From Methanobacteriota archaeon (GTDB lineage Archaea; Thermoplasmatota; DTKX01; VGTL01): a stretch of 64,000 nt of DNA. The DNA is taken from the NCBI GenBank assembly GCA_016874675.1, contig VGTL01000001.1:31191-95190 (forward strand), in the 5' to 3' direction. Both the position numbers and the translations under genes were made by a program. The notes beneath the pieces were generated by a model. The model did no database searches and was not told where the DNA came from. It was given only the letters and a program-made list of their open reading frames with translations. This document shows, in pieces, positions 1 through 9,472 of this stretch (position 1 is its first letter; every line of letters begins with the position of its first letter).

Positions 1-2769
1 GCTGGTGTTGGGGGGCGCCCTCGCTGAGGCCGACATCCGCAGGTTGGCCGGGCTCACGCCCAGATCGACGTCGCCGGCGGGAGCGATGGTGCCGTCGGGG
101 AAATGGCCGGCCCGGGCGGAGCCGATGCGCCACACCGTGCCGTTGAGCGCCGAGTAGTACATCGAGTAGTTGCCGGCAGCGGGGTCCTCCGGCGGGACAC
201 TGTCCAGGCCGCGGAACACCACCGCCGGGAAGCCCGCGCCCGACCGGTCGAATGCGTTACCGGCCCCGTTGACGATCAGCGGGTTCTGGCCGGTCCTCTG
301 CCAGCCCGTGCCACCGTCGGATACAGCCAGGCCCACCCCTGTGACGGTGGCGTTGAAGCCGGTGTACCACATCCGGTCGCGGCCGTCGGCGGACAGGCGG
401 GACACTCCCCCAGGCAGGACCCCGGCCGAGTCCCAGCTCCCGGCCTGGGGCCCGAGAACGGGGTTGTCCGGGAACGGCGTCCAGGCGATCCCGTCGTCGG
501 AAGTGGCATGACCGATGCTCGTCGCGGTGGAGTTTCGCCCGGCGAACCACATTGAGAGGCCATCCTCCGAGAGCCGGGGGGCGAAGACCCCGCCGGCGCA
601 CCAGGTCCCCGGGCCCCCGCCGGCCAGCACCGGGTTGCCCTGGTGCTTGGTCCAGGTGACGCCATCGTCCGACCAGGCATAGCCTATGGCGAACGTGGCC
701 CCGTTGTCGGCCGAGCCGGCGTACCACATCCGGAAGCCGACGGCGTCCCTGACGACATAGGGCCAGTCGACCTGCGATGATTCCCACCCGGTGCCGGCGA
801 TCAGAACGGGATTGTCAGGGTGGCGGGTCCAGAGGTTGCCGTCCGGGGAGGTGGCGAGGCCTATCCTCCAGCGCGCGCCGTCGTAGCCGGCGTAGTACAT
901 CCAGTACTTCCCGTCGACGAAGAGCACGCACGGGTGGCTGACGCCGGCGTCGTCGAACGTGGAGGCGACGCCGAGGTTGAGGGCCGGGGAGGGCGACTTG
1001 GTCCATCTCTCCGGCGAGCGGGCAAGGAGAAGACCGTCCGCACCGGCAGCCAGGTTGGAGCCCGAGCCGGCCCGGTACTCCGAAACGAGGCCGGCGGTCC
1101 AGAGGTCCCCGATTCCCCAGCCGGAAAGGCGCGGTGTGGAGGCCGGGTCCGGGGATTCCAGCACGGCCCGGAGCCTCACGGCGGGATGGTCGTCCGGGGA
1201 GAGGTTGACGGCCTCGCCGCTCCGGAGGGGGCCGGCCAGCGTCCCGTTGTCGGGCCCCAGGATGTCGAGCCTGATGTCGTCCCCCGCCCCCTGCTCCAGC
1301 CAGACCGTCCCGTAGGGCAGCCGCTTGGCGTTCTCGATGAGCGGCGAGGTCAGGGTGGCGCTCCCGCCGAAACCCGCCGTCTCCCGGGCTCCGGGCTGCA
1401 CCGCCGGGACAGGGTCCAGGAAGGAGACCTGCGAATAACCGGTGGAGGCCAGGACCAGGTCGAACGAAACATCCATCGAGTCGCCAATCGCCCTGGTGGC
1501 CGCCGATAGGCGTATGCGCGGGTCGCTCAGGGAGATGTCCACTGCGCCCAGGAGGTTTCCGTCGACATACGCCGTGAATGTGCCCGATGAGTAGACCCCC
1601 CTGAACAGTCGCGGCGCCCCCGGGAGATGGGCACTGGTGACGTTGTCCACCGTGGTGCTCCCGGAGACCGTCCTGCCCAGAATGTACTTTGCCGGGTCAA
1701 GGAGCGGGACGGCGGCGTCGTACTCTATCCCGAAGTTGACGGCGGTCCGGGCGTCCTGGAACACCGACACGAGGGCCAGATACCCCGTCCCGCTCGCGCC
1801 CGAGAGGTTGAGCTCGGCCTGGACCTCGAAGGACCCCGGCAGGGCCTGCGAGTGCTCGAATGACACCCCCTTCCAGAACTCGGAGGTGGAGGTCCCCTGG
1901 ACCCGGAGGCGCCCTCCGGCGGAGTAGGTCAGGCCGTCGAGGTTGGAGACCGTCCAGCCCGGCGGCAGGCCGCCCGAGCCGAACGTCTCGGCCACGAGGA
2001 CCTGCTGACCGTACGAGGGAGGGGTGGCCTTCGGGTTGTCGAAGTAGACGTGGAAAGTGGCGCTCGACAGGGCCGAAAGCGCCGGCACCACGAAGATGAG
2101 GTCGGCGCCGGTGCACTGCCGGCCGGTGTAGGAGGCGTTCCACACGAACGCCGTGACCTCGGAGCCTGCCTGGTCCGTCACCCGGAGCTCCCGTTTCGGG
2201 TCGGAGACGGAGCCGGCCGGAAAATCGATGTGGGCGCACACGGACTCGTTGGTGCGGTCCAGCCCGCCGGTTTCCTGCACGGTCAGCGGGATGCGGTAGG
2301 CCCACACACCGCCGCCGGCGGCGGAGAGCGCCGGGTTGGAGTGGGCGATGCGGAAGCCGCCGTCCAGCTCGCCGCCCTGGACAGTGCAGTCGGTCCCGAG
2401 GTCCGGGCCGGCCTGGCTGAAGTTCCAGCTCCCGCGGGCAAGCTGCAGTCCGTTGCCGGAGAGCGTCAGGTTCTCGTTTTGGAGGGAAAAGAGGTCCAGG
2501 GCGGTGTAGCTCGAGGTGTGGGTGACGCGGCGGTCGGCCGGCGCTATGTCCATGTAGGCTTCCTGGACGGTGGCGTTCCAGGGCAGCGCGAGCGACAGCG
2601 AGCGGTTGAAGGAAGGCCTGGGCTCGAGGTGGACCTCGGCTCTGGCGCGGCCGTCCGAGAACGTGGTGAGGGTGCCGTCGGCGCGGCCCTCCGAGGCGGC
2701 CAGCGGCACGGTCGGCAGCGATATCATCAGCGCGCACGCGAACACAATCAGGGGAAGGGACCGTGGCAT
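1..2769 (-). CDS. Large secreted protein with WYAG-type beta-propeller repeats (glycosidase-like fold); runs off the left edge
   Basis: Hand translation from ATG at 2769 (MPRSLPLIVFACALMISLPTVPLAASEG, signal peptide) stays open to base 1; repeats such as KYWMYYAGYDGARWRIGLATSPD, FRMWYAGSA, SMWFAGRN, MWYTGFN. Not listed in the ORF track because no stop lies in the window. Confidence 0.85.
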   Translation of the reverse strand, partial: MPRSLPLIVFACALMISLPTVPLAASEGRADGTLTTFSDGRARAEVHLEPRPSFNRSLSLALPWNATVQEAYMDIAPADRRVTHTSSYTALDLFSLQNENLTLSGNGLQLARGSWNFSQAGPDLGTDCTVQGGELDGGFRIAHSNPALSAAGGGVWAYRIPLTVQETGGLDRTNESVCAHIDFPAGSVSDPKRELRVTDQAGSEVTAFVWNASYTGRQCTGADLIFVVPALSALSSATFHVYFDNPKATPPSYGQQVLVAETFGSGGLPPGWTVSNLDGLTYSAGGRLRVQGTSTSEFWKGVSFEHSQALPGSFEVQAELNLSGASGTGYLALVSVFQDARTAVNFGIEYDAAVPLLDPAKYILGRTVSGSTTVDNVTSAHLPGAPRLFRGVYSSGTFTAYVDGNLLGAVDISLSDPRIRLSAATRAIGDSMDVSFDLVLASTGYSQVSFLDPVPAVQPGARETAGFGGSATLTSPLIENAKRLPYGTVWLEQGAGDDIRLDILGPDNGTLAGPLRSGEAVNLSPDDHPAVRLRAVLESPDPASTPRLSGWGIGDLWTAGLVSEYRAGSGSNLAAGADGLLLARSPERWTKSPSPALNLGVASTFDDAGVSHPCVLFVDGKYWMYYAGYDGARWRIGLATSPDGNLWTRHPDNPVLIAGTGWESSQVDWPYVVRDAVGFRMWYAGSADNGATFAIGYAWSDDGVTWTKHQGNPVLAGGGPGTWCAGGVFAPRLSEDGLSMWFAGRNSTATSIGHATSDDGIAWTPFPDNPVLGPQAGSWDSAGVLPGGVSRLSADGRDRMWYTGFNATVTGVGLAVSDGGTGWQRTGQNPLIVNGAGNAFDRSGAGFPAVVFRGLDSVPPEDPAAGNYSMYYSALNGTVWRIGSARAGHFPDGTIAPAGDVDLGVSPANLRMSASARAPPNTS

Positions 2770-2851
2770 CTTCCTGCACCTGCTTTCAGATAGTTATTGA
2801 CGTGTTGTATATAAAACGTGTCTGTCGGAACTCGACAGTACAATAATGGAA

Positions 2852-2980
2852 GGGGAGCGGGCAGCGGGCAGCGGGGGCAACTGGGAGCAGGGAGCGGGGA
2901 GCGGGGGGCGACTGGATCCGTTTCGTCACCAGTGCCCGCTGCCCGTTGCCCGCTGCCCCCCGCTGCCCGCTGCCCCTGGC
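2852..2980. repeat. Tandem-arm intergenic hairpin 1
   Basis: Arm ggggagcgggcagcgggcagcggggg...; opposite arm gtgcccgctgcccgttgcccgctgccccccgctgcccgctgcccc; apex cgactggatccgtttcgtcacc. Confidence 0.85.
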
Positions 2981-3493
2981 CTATAGCAATGCGAGCGCCA
3001 ACAACGCCACCAGCAGCGCCGCCATCAGTGAGAGCGCCATGTAGAACATCGTCCGGGAGATGCCCGGGTCGGAGCCGAAGACGATGGGGACTGGGCCTAT
3101 CAGGACGACCCCGCCGGCGCGGGCGCGAGGGGCTGGGGCCCTCGCGCTGTGGGCAATGGCGCTGGCGGAGCCCTCCGGCGGGCCGCCGGGGCTCTCAGGA
3201 GCGGCGTCGGTGCCGTCCGGAGCGCCGCCGGACCCCGGGGCGGGCCCGGTTCCGTCCGGTCCCGCAAGCTCCCAGGGGCCCCGCAGAAGCCCCAGGAAGA
3301 GCAGGACCATCCCCCCGAAGAAGCACAGCACGCCCAGCGATGAGAAAAGCCCCGTCCCCCAGAAGAACGGGACGCATATCGCGATGCCGGCGCTACCCTC
3401 GCCGCGCAGGACGCTCAGGGCGACCAGGGCGAGGCCCAGGGCGAACAGGCCGGCGGCGGCGGCCGTGAAACGGTTGAGCACGGTCATTATCAA
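2981..3493 (-). CDS. DUF131-type (TIGR00304-like) archaeal membrane protein
   Basis: 170 aa with TM helices; C-terminal GGVVLIGPVPIVFGSDPGISRTMFYMAL signature. Confidence 0.8.
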   Translation of the reverse strand: MIMTVLNRFTAAAAGLFALGLALVALSVLRGEGSAGIAICVPFFWGTGLFSSLGVLCFFGGMVLLFLGLLRGPWELAGPDGTGPAPGSGGAPDGTDAAPESPGGPPEGSASAIAHSARAPAPRARAGGVVLIGPVPIVFGSDPGISRTMFYMALSLMAALLVALLALALL

Positions 3494-3606
3494 GCACCTC
3501 CGGGCTCAAAACCCTTTTGCCCGCCCCCCGGGCGCCCCTCGCCTGCCCGGGCGCTCCCCGGCAGTTCCAAATAGCCCGGAGGGCATCATCGGACCGGAGG
3601 ACCGCC

Positions 3607-4197
3607 ATGCCCACGCCCCCGGCGCCCGAACCCAGGCTCCGCCGATTGTACATCGAGAACTGCGAGAGGTACTCGGAGTGGCTCATGCTCGAATACCGGC
3701 ACTGCATCCAGAGCTGGCCGGGCGCGGTGTTCACGAACGTGGGGGACCGGCGTCTCTTCGAGGCCCTCTCGCCGCTGGCCGAGACCCGCCGGTCCAGCCT
3801 GTCGCGGCTGGCCTCGTTCGCGCCGCGCAGCACCATCGTCCTGGACCCGGCCGCCAGCGCGCCTCTCACCACGGGAGACCTGGACCGGGCGGGCGCGCTC
3901 GTAGTCGGCGGCATCCTGGGCAGCGAGGGATTCACCGGCAAGACCGGCCGGCTGCTCACCGGCCGGCTGGGGTGCCGGGCCAGGAATCTGGGCCCGACCC
4001 AGCTTTCCATCGACAGCGCCGTGGTGGTGTGCCGGCTCGTGGCGCTGGGATTGGGGCTGGGCAGGATACGGCTCTCCACCGAGCTCGAGATAGAGCACGG
4101 AGACGGCCACAGCACGGTGCTGCCCTACGGGTATCCGGTCCTGGACGGCAAGGTCATATTCACGCCGGGGCTCCGGGAGTACCTGAGGAAGCGCTGA
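3607..4197 (+). CDS. SFM1/DUF431-like SPOUT methyltransferase
   Basis: LRRLYIENCERYSEWLMLEYRHC, VVVGGILGSEGFTGKTGRLLT, RNLGPTQLSIDSAVVVCRLV, TELEIEHGDGHSTVLPYGYPVLDGKVIFTPGLREYL; start placed at internal ATG 3607. Confidence 0.75.
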   Translation: MPTPPAPEPRLRRLYIENCERYSEWLMLEYRHCIQSWPGAVFTNVGDRRLFEALSPLAETRRSSLSRLASFAPRSTIVLDPAASAPLTTGDLDRAGALVVGGILGSEGFTGKTGRLLTGRLGCRARNLGPTQLSIDSAVVVCRLVALGLGLGRIRLSTELEIEHGDGHSTVLPYGYPVLDGKVIFTPGLREYLRKR

Positions 4198-4206
4198 GGC
4201 GGCAGG

Positions 4207-5118
4207 ATGCGGGACCGGGGGCGGGTGCAGCGGGTGGAGAACGGGGACCGCGGGAGGCTGGCGATCGCCGTGGCCGTCGTCGCGGTCGGCACCTCGGCCA
4301 TCCTCATAATGTACGCCTCCTCCGGCCCCCTGACGATCTCGTTCTACCGCCTGCTGTTCACCACCCTGATGCTGGTCCCGTGGGTTCTCCTGTTCGAGCG
4401 GGAGGCCCTCGCCAGGCTGCAGCGGGCCGACCTGCTGCGCCTGGCGGCGGTGGGGCTCGTGCTCGCGTTGCATTTCTCGCTCTGGATAGCCTCGGTGAAG
4501 CTCACCTCGGTCGCCAACAGCGTGGTGCTCGTCACGACCCACCCGCTCTTCGTGGCCGCGATCTCGGCTACGTTCCTGGGGGAGCGCTCGCCCCGGTACG
4601 CCCTGCTGGGCGGCGTGGTGGCCGGGACGGGCGTGCTGGTCATGTTCGCCGGGGACCTCTCCACGGGCGGGCTCCTCGGGGGCGTCCTGGGCGACCTGCT
4701 GGCCTTCGGGGGCGCCATCGCCGCCGGGATCTACATCGTCGCCGGACGCTCCGAGCGGAGGAAGCTGCCGACGGGCACATACTGCGTCGTGGTGTACGCC
4801 TTCACCGCGCTCTTCCTGCTCCCGGGGGCGTTTTGGGAGTCGCACCTGGTCCCGGCGGCCGCGCTCGACTGGCCGCTCTTCCTGGCGATGGCGGCGGTGC
4901 CCGGGATACTGGGGCACACGCTCTACAACTACGCGCTGGGGCACGTCTCCGCATTCGTGGTCTCCGCATCGCTGCTAGGCGAGCCGGTGCTCTCGTCGCT
5001 CCTGGCGGCCGTTCTCTTCGTACAGCTGCCGCCGGCATTGAGCATCGTGGGGATCCCGCTCGTCCTCGGCGGGATAGTGCTTGCGGCCTGGGCGTCGGGG
5101 AACCGGGCTGCGGGCTGA
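4207..5118 (+). CDS. EamA/DMT-superfamily transporter
   Basis: 303 aa, about 10 TM helices in two EamA halves. Confidence 0.85.
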   Translation: MRDRGRVQRVENGDRGRLAIAVAVVAVGTSAILIMYASSGPLTISFYRLLFTTLMLVPWVLLFEREALARLQRADLLRLAAVGLVLALHFSLWIASVKLTSVANSVVLVTTHPLFVAAISATFLGERSPRYALLGGVVAGTGVLVMFAGDLSTGGLLGGVLGDLLAFGGAIAAGIYIVAGRSERRKLPTGTYCVVVYAFTALFLLPGAFWESHLVPAAALDWPLFLAMAAVPGILGHTLYNYALGHVSAFVVSASLLGEPVLSSLLAAVLFVQLPPALSIVGIPLVLGGIVLAAWASGNRAAG

Positions 5119-5168
5119 GCGGCGCCACTGGCCCCGGAGCGCCCGGCGGCGGCAGGGCCGGCGCGCCC

Positions 5169-8100
5169 TCAGGCCTGGGGCGGCGGCTGGGTGGGCGGCG
5201 GCGCCTGGGAGCCGGGAGGCGGCGGCACGGGGGCGGGCAAGGGAGGTGGGGGCGGCGCCTGGGAACCGGGCGGCGGAGGAGGCCCGCCCGCCTGGCCGGG
5301 CAAGGGCGGGGCGGGTGGCGGAGGGGCCGGCCGCGGCACCCTGGGCATGTCGGGACGGGGCGGCGGGTTCTCGTACACCGGCGGGGGCACCTTCGCCGAT
5401 ACGGCCGAGGGGGCGGCCGGGGGCTTGCGCCGCATCGCCAGGGCCGCTCCGGCCACGACCAGTATCATCACCACCACGATGGCCGCGACGAGCCATATAG
5501 GGATGCCGCCCTCCGCCGGCGTCCCCTTCCTGGGAACGGTCGCCGCCAGGGCCTCCGTGGCGTTGCTCCCTCCCACCGAGTTGCGCGCCAAGACGGCGTA
5601 GTAGTACTTCGTGCCGGCCTTGACGGCGGTGTCGACGTACGAGGTGACGTTCCCAAGCGTCGCGAGGGGCGACAGGTTGGCCGCGCTGTCGCCGCGCATC
5701 ACCACATAGGCCGTCACCGGGCTCCCGCCGTCGTCCAGCGGCGGGCTCCAGGTCACCCTGACCCTGTCATGCGAGGCCGCCACGTTGATGTTTATCGGGG
5801 AGCGGGGCTCCCTCGCCACCGTCTCTCCCTCGATCAACACGGTGGAGTTCCAGAGGTTGAGCCAGTCGGTGGGCCGGATCACCATCTTCTGGTACGGGCC
5901 GATGGTTATCCCCTTGCGGGTGACGTTGGGCAGCCCCGTGGGCCGGAGGCTCGAGTTCCACACCTCCTCCGATACGACGTTGCCCTGGAACTCCACGTCG
6001 AACTGGAAGCCGTGCGGGCCGTTGTTGAAGAACACGAGCGAGTTGAGATCGGCGGAGGCGTTGACCACCGCCTCCGAATCGCCGTACAGGTCGGCGTTCT
6101 GTATCTTGTAAACGCGCGTGCGCGGCCGGTCCGGCTCGGTGCCCATCTTCTTGGCCATCGAGAGGTTGTAGACCTTGGTGGCGTCCGAGGTCTTGTACGA
6201 CATTTGGCCCTGCAGGGGGTTGCCGCCGTCGTAGGTGATGCTGACCGTGTCACGTGTCCCGTCCCTCACGCCGGCGTTCTCGAGGAAGAAGGTGGCGTTG
6301 CCGTCGGAGAACTGGGTCCAGTTGTAGGAGCCTTCGGCGATGCCCCTCATCCGGGTGGTGTAGTTGCCCTGCGGAAGGAAATAGCCCATGCCCTGGTAGT
6401 CTGGTCCCTCCGACACCGGGATCATCGTGGCGTCGGGTATCTCGGCGGTCCAGGTGCCGTTGTCCTCGATGGCCAGCCGGCGGCCGGCCCCGTCCTCGAC
6501 GGCCGTGGTCGCCGAGCCCGTTATCCAGTCGAATATGCCCTCTATAGAGAGGGGCAGGCTGCGGTCGCCGTTGACCTTGTCGAACGGGATGAAGACCATG
6601 CCCTGGGTGCCGCCCCACCTCGTGCCGCCCTCGTGGACGAACTCCCAGTCCCAGTAGCCGCTCCCCTTCGTGATGAGGATGTAGGGCGGGTGGTTGTCCT
6701 CGCCCCCGTGGTTGAGCAGGGCGTACGTGGCGCAGGCCGGGGTCGAGAAGTAGGGACGGTTGCAGTCGTAGACGTAGACCCTTGTATGGGTGGTGTCGAT
6801 GTCCTCGATGAGGTAGGGGACCATGGCGTGGCCCTCGGCGCCGTCCATTATCGAGACGATTCCATACTCCCCGCGCGCTATTGAATCCCGCATGGAGTCC
6901 AGGCAGTTCCTCATGCCGTCCGTGCCCCAGTTGCCGATGTGGTGCGTTATGAAGTAGCCCAGCTGGAGCGACGACATCTGCGAGCCGTGCATGAAGTCTA
7001 TGCGCCTCTCCGTCCCCCCGGTCAGGGTGAGGTTGGCGGTATGATAGACCCCGGATTGGAGTTCCTGGGGCGCCACGACCCCGTTCTCGAGCTGCAGGCA
7101 GGTGGCGCTGTAGCCGTAGCAGCGGCCGTTGCGCGCCAGCCACCAGTAGCCTGCCCCGTAGATTATCGCGGCGAACGGGTCCGGCGCGAAGGGCTGGTCG
7201 ATCTCGTAGCCCAGGCACTCCCAGCCGTCCCAGGGGGTCCAGTAGGGGATGCCGATGCATATCCAGATGCTGATGGTCACCGCGTCCTCCCCGAAGCAGT
7301 CCTTGTAGCAACCGTCGTTCCAGAAGTCCCACGGGTAGGACAGCGAGCTCTTGCCCCGGTTGTCGAATGAAAAGCCCCACCGGTAGCAGAACTCCGGCAC
7401 CGGGTAGACGGCTATCTCGTCGGCGGTCGAGCACTGGCCGGCGGTGGTCCGGACGGTGATGCGGCCGCTCTTGTGCGGGGGGATGTCGGGCAGCGTGAAG
7501 TTGAACCATTGGTCCGGGTCCGGGTTGTCCGGCGTGGGCGCGGTGAGCACCGTGCCGTGGCGGACGTCCCCTATGAGGATCTCCGCCCCCCGGAGGTTGG
7601 TGCCCCGTATGCTCAGGTTCATGCCGGGCATTATCCTCGGCGGCCAGAACGAGGTGATGACGGGCGGGCCCGGATTGACCTTCACGGTGACAATGGAGAT
7701 GTTCTGCAGCATGTCATCCGTGGGCTCCATCCCGTCCCACACCGAAAGCTCGAACATGAAGTACACGACGTAGTCCCGGATGTCGGGGACGAAGGTCGCA
7801 CGCGCGGTGGTGTCGCCGGACAGGCTGACCAGGAAGCCGGGCGGCCCGGTCTGCCTCCATTTGTAGGTTATTCTGTCCCCGTCCGGGTCGGAGCTCCGGC
7901 TGCCGTCCAGGGTGACCCTTGCGCCCTCCATCACCTCCTGGTCCGGCCCGGCGTCGGCCACCGGGCCGCGGTTGAAGGGGATGGTGGTGTAGATGCAGAA
8001 CGGGTTGACGCTCTGCGAGTACTTCTTGGAGGTGTCGGTCTTGACGAGCTCGATGCGTATCCGGGCCTCCTCGGTGTCGATGAGCGGGGCCGTCCAGGCC

Positions 8101-9323
8101 TTCGTCGTGGCGGTGTTGGTGGCGTTGAGGATGTTGGCCCAGGTGGAGCCGTTGTCGATGGAGAGGTGGATTTTAAAGGTCGAGATCTCCGAGACGGAGC
8201 CGGTGATGCTCCACCGGATGGTGTGGCTCTCCCCCCCTCCGATGATCTGCCCCCGGGGCTCGTCGGGATTGGGGTCCTCGAGGGTCACGGTCTCTATGCT
8301 CGGGTCGGGGATGATGGTGCAGAAGCCGTCCGAGATGTCCTCCGCCAGGATGGACCATTCTATGTACGTGACGGAAACGTTGACCAGCACCCTCGTGGAA
8401 TCGATTCCGGGCGGGACGTTCCATACGTAGCTGAAGCTGTTGGGGGCGCCGGCCGTTATCATCTGCCAGCTGGACCCGCCGTTGGCGGAATAGGCTATCT
8501 CCACGCCGGTGAGGACGCCCTCGGGGTCGGGGGCGACCCACTCGATGGTGTAGGGCCTGCCCGCGACCAGCGTCTCCCCGCCGTTGGGTTTCGTCAGCCG
8601 CACGATGGGGGACTTGATGTGGATCTCGATGCTGTCGTTGTAGGCGAGCACCGTCCCGGTCTGCGAAAGCGCCCGGACGCGCAACTGGAGGTGGGCCTCC
8701 TCGTAGTACGGTGGGTTCCACCAGAGCCCGCCGAGCCTGGGCGAGATGCCGTCGTACCTGCCCCCCAGGTCCTGCCAGGTCGTCCAGGTGGTGTTCTGCT
8801 TCGCCCGGAGCTGGAGGTCGACCGACCGGACGGACTGTGTGCCGTCGTAGAGGAACCAGTTCAGCGGATAAAAGCGCGCAGAGCTAACGGAGTCCGGCAC
8901 CTTGGTGAAGTGGAGCACCACGGCGGGCCGGACGGTGAAGTTGCGGTCGCTCTCGTCGGACGCCTGGAGCAGCGAGAACATGCCCGCGCTCCACCACTCG
9001 AGCCTGATGCGCACGGTGGTCGAGTTGAGCGGGAGCGGAACGGTCCAGGTGCGGTCGCCCTTGGCGCCGTTGTCGAACGAGCCGATGTAATTGGGGTAGG
9101 TCTCGCCCCCGTTCGTGGAGTAGTAGGCCTTGACGCGCCCGGTGTTCTCCGTGGTGGTCCATTCCAGCGTGACCCGCCTCCCGCCGGAGAATGTCTCCCC
9201 GCCGTTGGGGGCGTCCACGGTTATGGTCTCGCCCTTGGCATCGACCGGGAGGACCGGAAGGGTCAGGAGCAGTCCCAGTGCCAGCGCCGCCAGCCGCGCG
9301 AAAGAAGCTTTGCGCAATCCCAT
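5169..9323 (-). CDS. Secreted multidomain protein: Ig/PKD-like modules, papain-like cysteine peptidase-like domain, FN3, TM helix, polyproline tail
   Basis: Signal peptide MGLRKASFARLAALALGLLLTLPVLPVDA; repeated PNGGETFSGGRRVTLEW; GRCYGYSATC, EGHAMVPYLIED and VYDCNRP suggest a Cys/His/Asn triad; TM WLVAAIVVVMILVVAGAALAMRRKPP, then a proline-rich tail. Confidence 0.85.
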   Translation of the reverse strand: MGLRKASFARLAALALGLLLTLPVLPVDAKGETITVDAPNGGETFSGGRRVTLEWTTTENTGRVKAYYSTNGGETYPNYIGSFDNGAKGDRTWTVPLPLNSTTVRIRLEWWSAGMFSLLQASDESDRNFTVRPAVVLHFTKVPDSVSSARFYPLNWFLYDGTQSVRSVDLQLRAKQNTTWTTWQDLGGRYDGISPRLGGLWWNPPYYEEAHLQLRVRALSQTGTVLAYNDSIEIHIKSPIVRLTKPNGGETLVAGRPYTIEWVAPDPEGVLTGVEIAYSANGGSSWQMITAGAPNSFSYVWNVPPGIDSTRVLVNVSVTYIEWSILAEDISDGFCTIIPDPSIETVTLEDPNPDEPRGQIIGGGESHTIRWSITGSVSEISTFKIHLSIDNGSTWANILNATNTATTKAWTAPLIDTEEARIRIELVKTDTSKKYSQSVNPFCIYTTIPFNRGPVADAGPDQEVMEGARVTLDGSRSSDPDGDRITYKWRQTGPPGFLVSLSGDTTARATFVPDIRDYVVYFMFELSVWDGMEPTDDMLQNISIVTVKVNPGPPVITSFWPPRIMPGMNLSIRGTNLRGAEILIGDVRHGTVLTAPTPDNPDPDQWFNFTLPDIPPHKSGRITVRTTAGQCSTADEIAVYPVPEFCYRWGFSFDNRGKSSLSYPWDFWNDGCYKDCFGEDAVTISIWICIGIPYWTPWDGWECLGYEIDQPFAPDPFAAIIYGAGYWWLARNGRCYGYSATCLQLENGVVAPQELQSGVYHTANLTLTGGTERRIDFMHGSQMSSLQLGYFITHHIGNWGTDGMRNCLDSMRDSIARGEYGIVSIMDGAEGHAMVPYLIEDIDTTHTRVYVYDCNRPYFSTPACATYALLNHGGEDNHPPYILITKGSGYWDWEFVHEGGTRWGGTQGMVFIPFDKVNGDRSLPLSIEGIFDWITGSATTAVEDGAGRRLAIEDNGTWTAEIPDATMIPVSEGPDYQGMGYFLPQGNYTTRMRGIAEGSYNWTQFSDGNATFFLENAGVRDGTRDTVSITYDGGNPLQGQMSYKTSDATKVYNLSMAKKMGTEPDRPRTRVYKIQNADLYGDSEAVVNASADLNSLVFFNNGPHGFQFDVEFQGNVVSEEVWNSSLRPTGLPNVTRKGITIGPYQKMVIRPTDWLNLWNSTVLIEGETVAREPRSPININVAASHDRVRVTWSPPLDDGGSPVTAYVVMRGDSAANLSPLATLGNVTSYVDTAVKAGTKYYYAVLARNSVGGSNATEALAATVPRKGTPAEGGIPIWLVAAIVVVMILVVAGAALAMRRKPPAAPSAVSAKVPPPVYENPPPRPDMPRVPRPAPPPPAPPLPGQAGGPPPPPGSQAPPPPPLPAPVPPPPGSQAPPPTQPPPQA

Positions 9324-9440
9324 CCATCTCACCCCGCCGCGCGCCGTATCCACCCGGGGACGGTTACCCGGTGGCCGACGATGCGGCACCCGGTAGATAC
9401 CCGACCGGCATATTAAGGTTTTACGGGGCCGGCTTGACAA

Positions 9441-9448
9441 TATTTAAG
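9441..9448 (+). promoter_or_regulatory. TATA box (leaderless spacing)
   Basis: TATTTAAG, about 28 nt before ATG 9473. Confidence 0.65.
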
Positions 9449-9472
9449 TGTGCGGACGGAATTTCCTCTCGC

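Noticed and set aside
3060-6884. 1274-aa plus-strand ORF
   Set aside because: Antisense and overlapping frames of recognised genes in GC-rich DNA; low-complexity Arg/Gly/Pro translation without domains.
7473-9416. 647-aa plus-strand ORF
   Set aside because: Antisense shadow of the secreted protein at 5169-9323.
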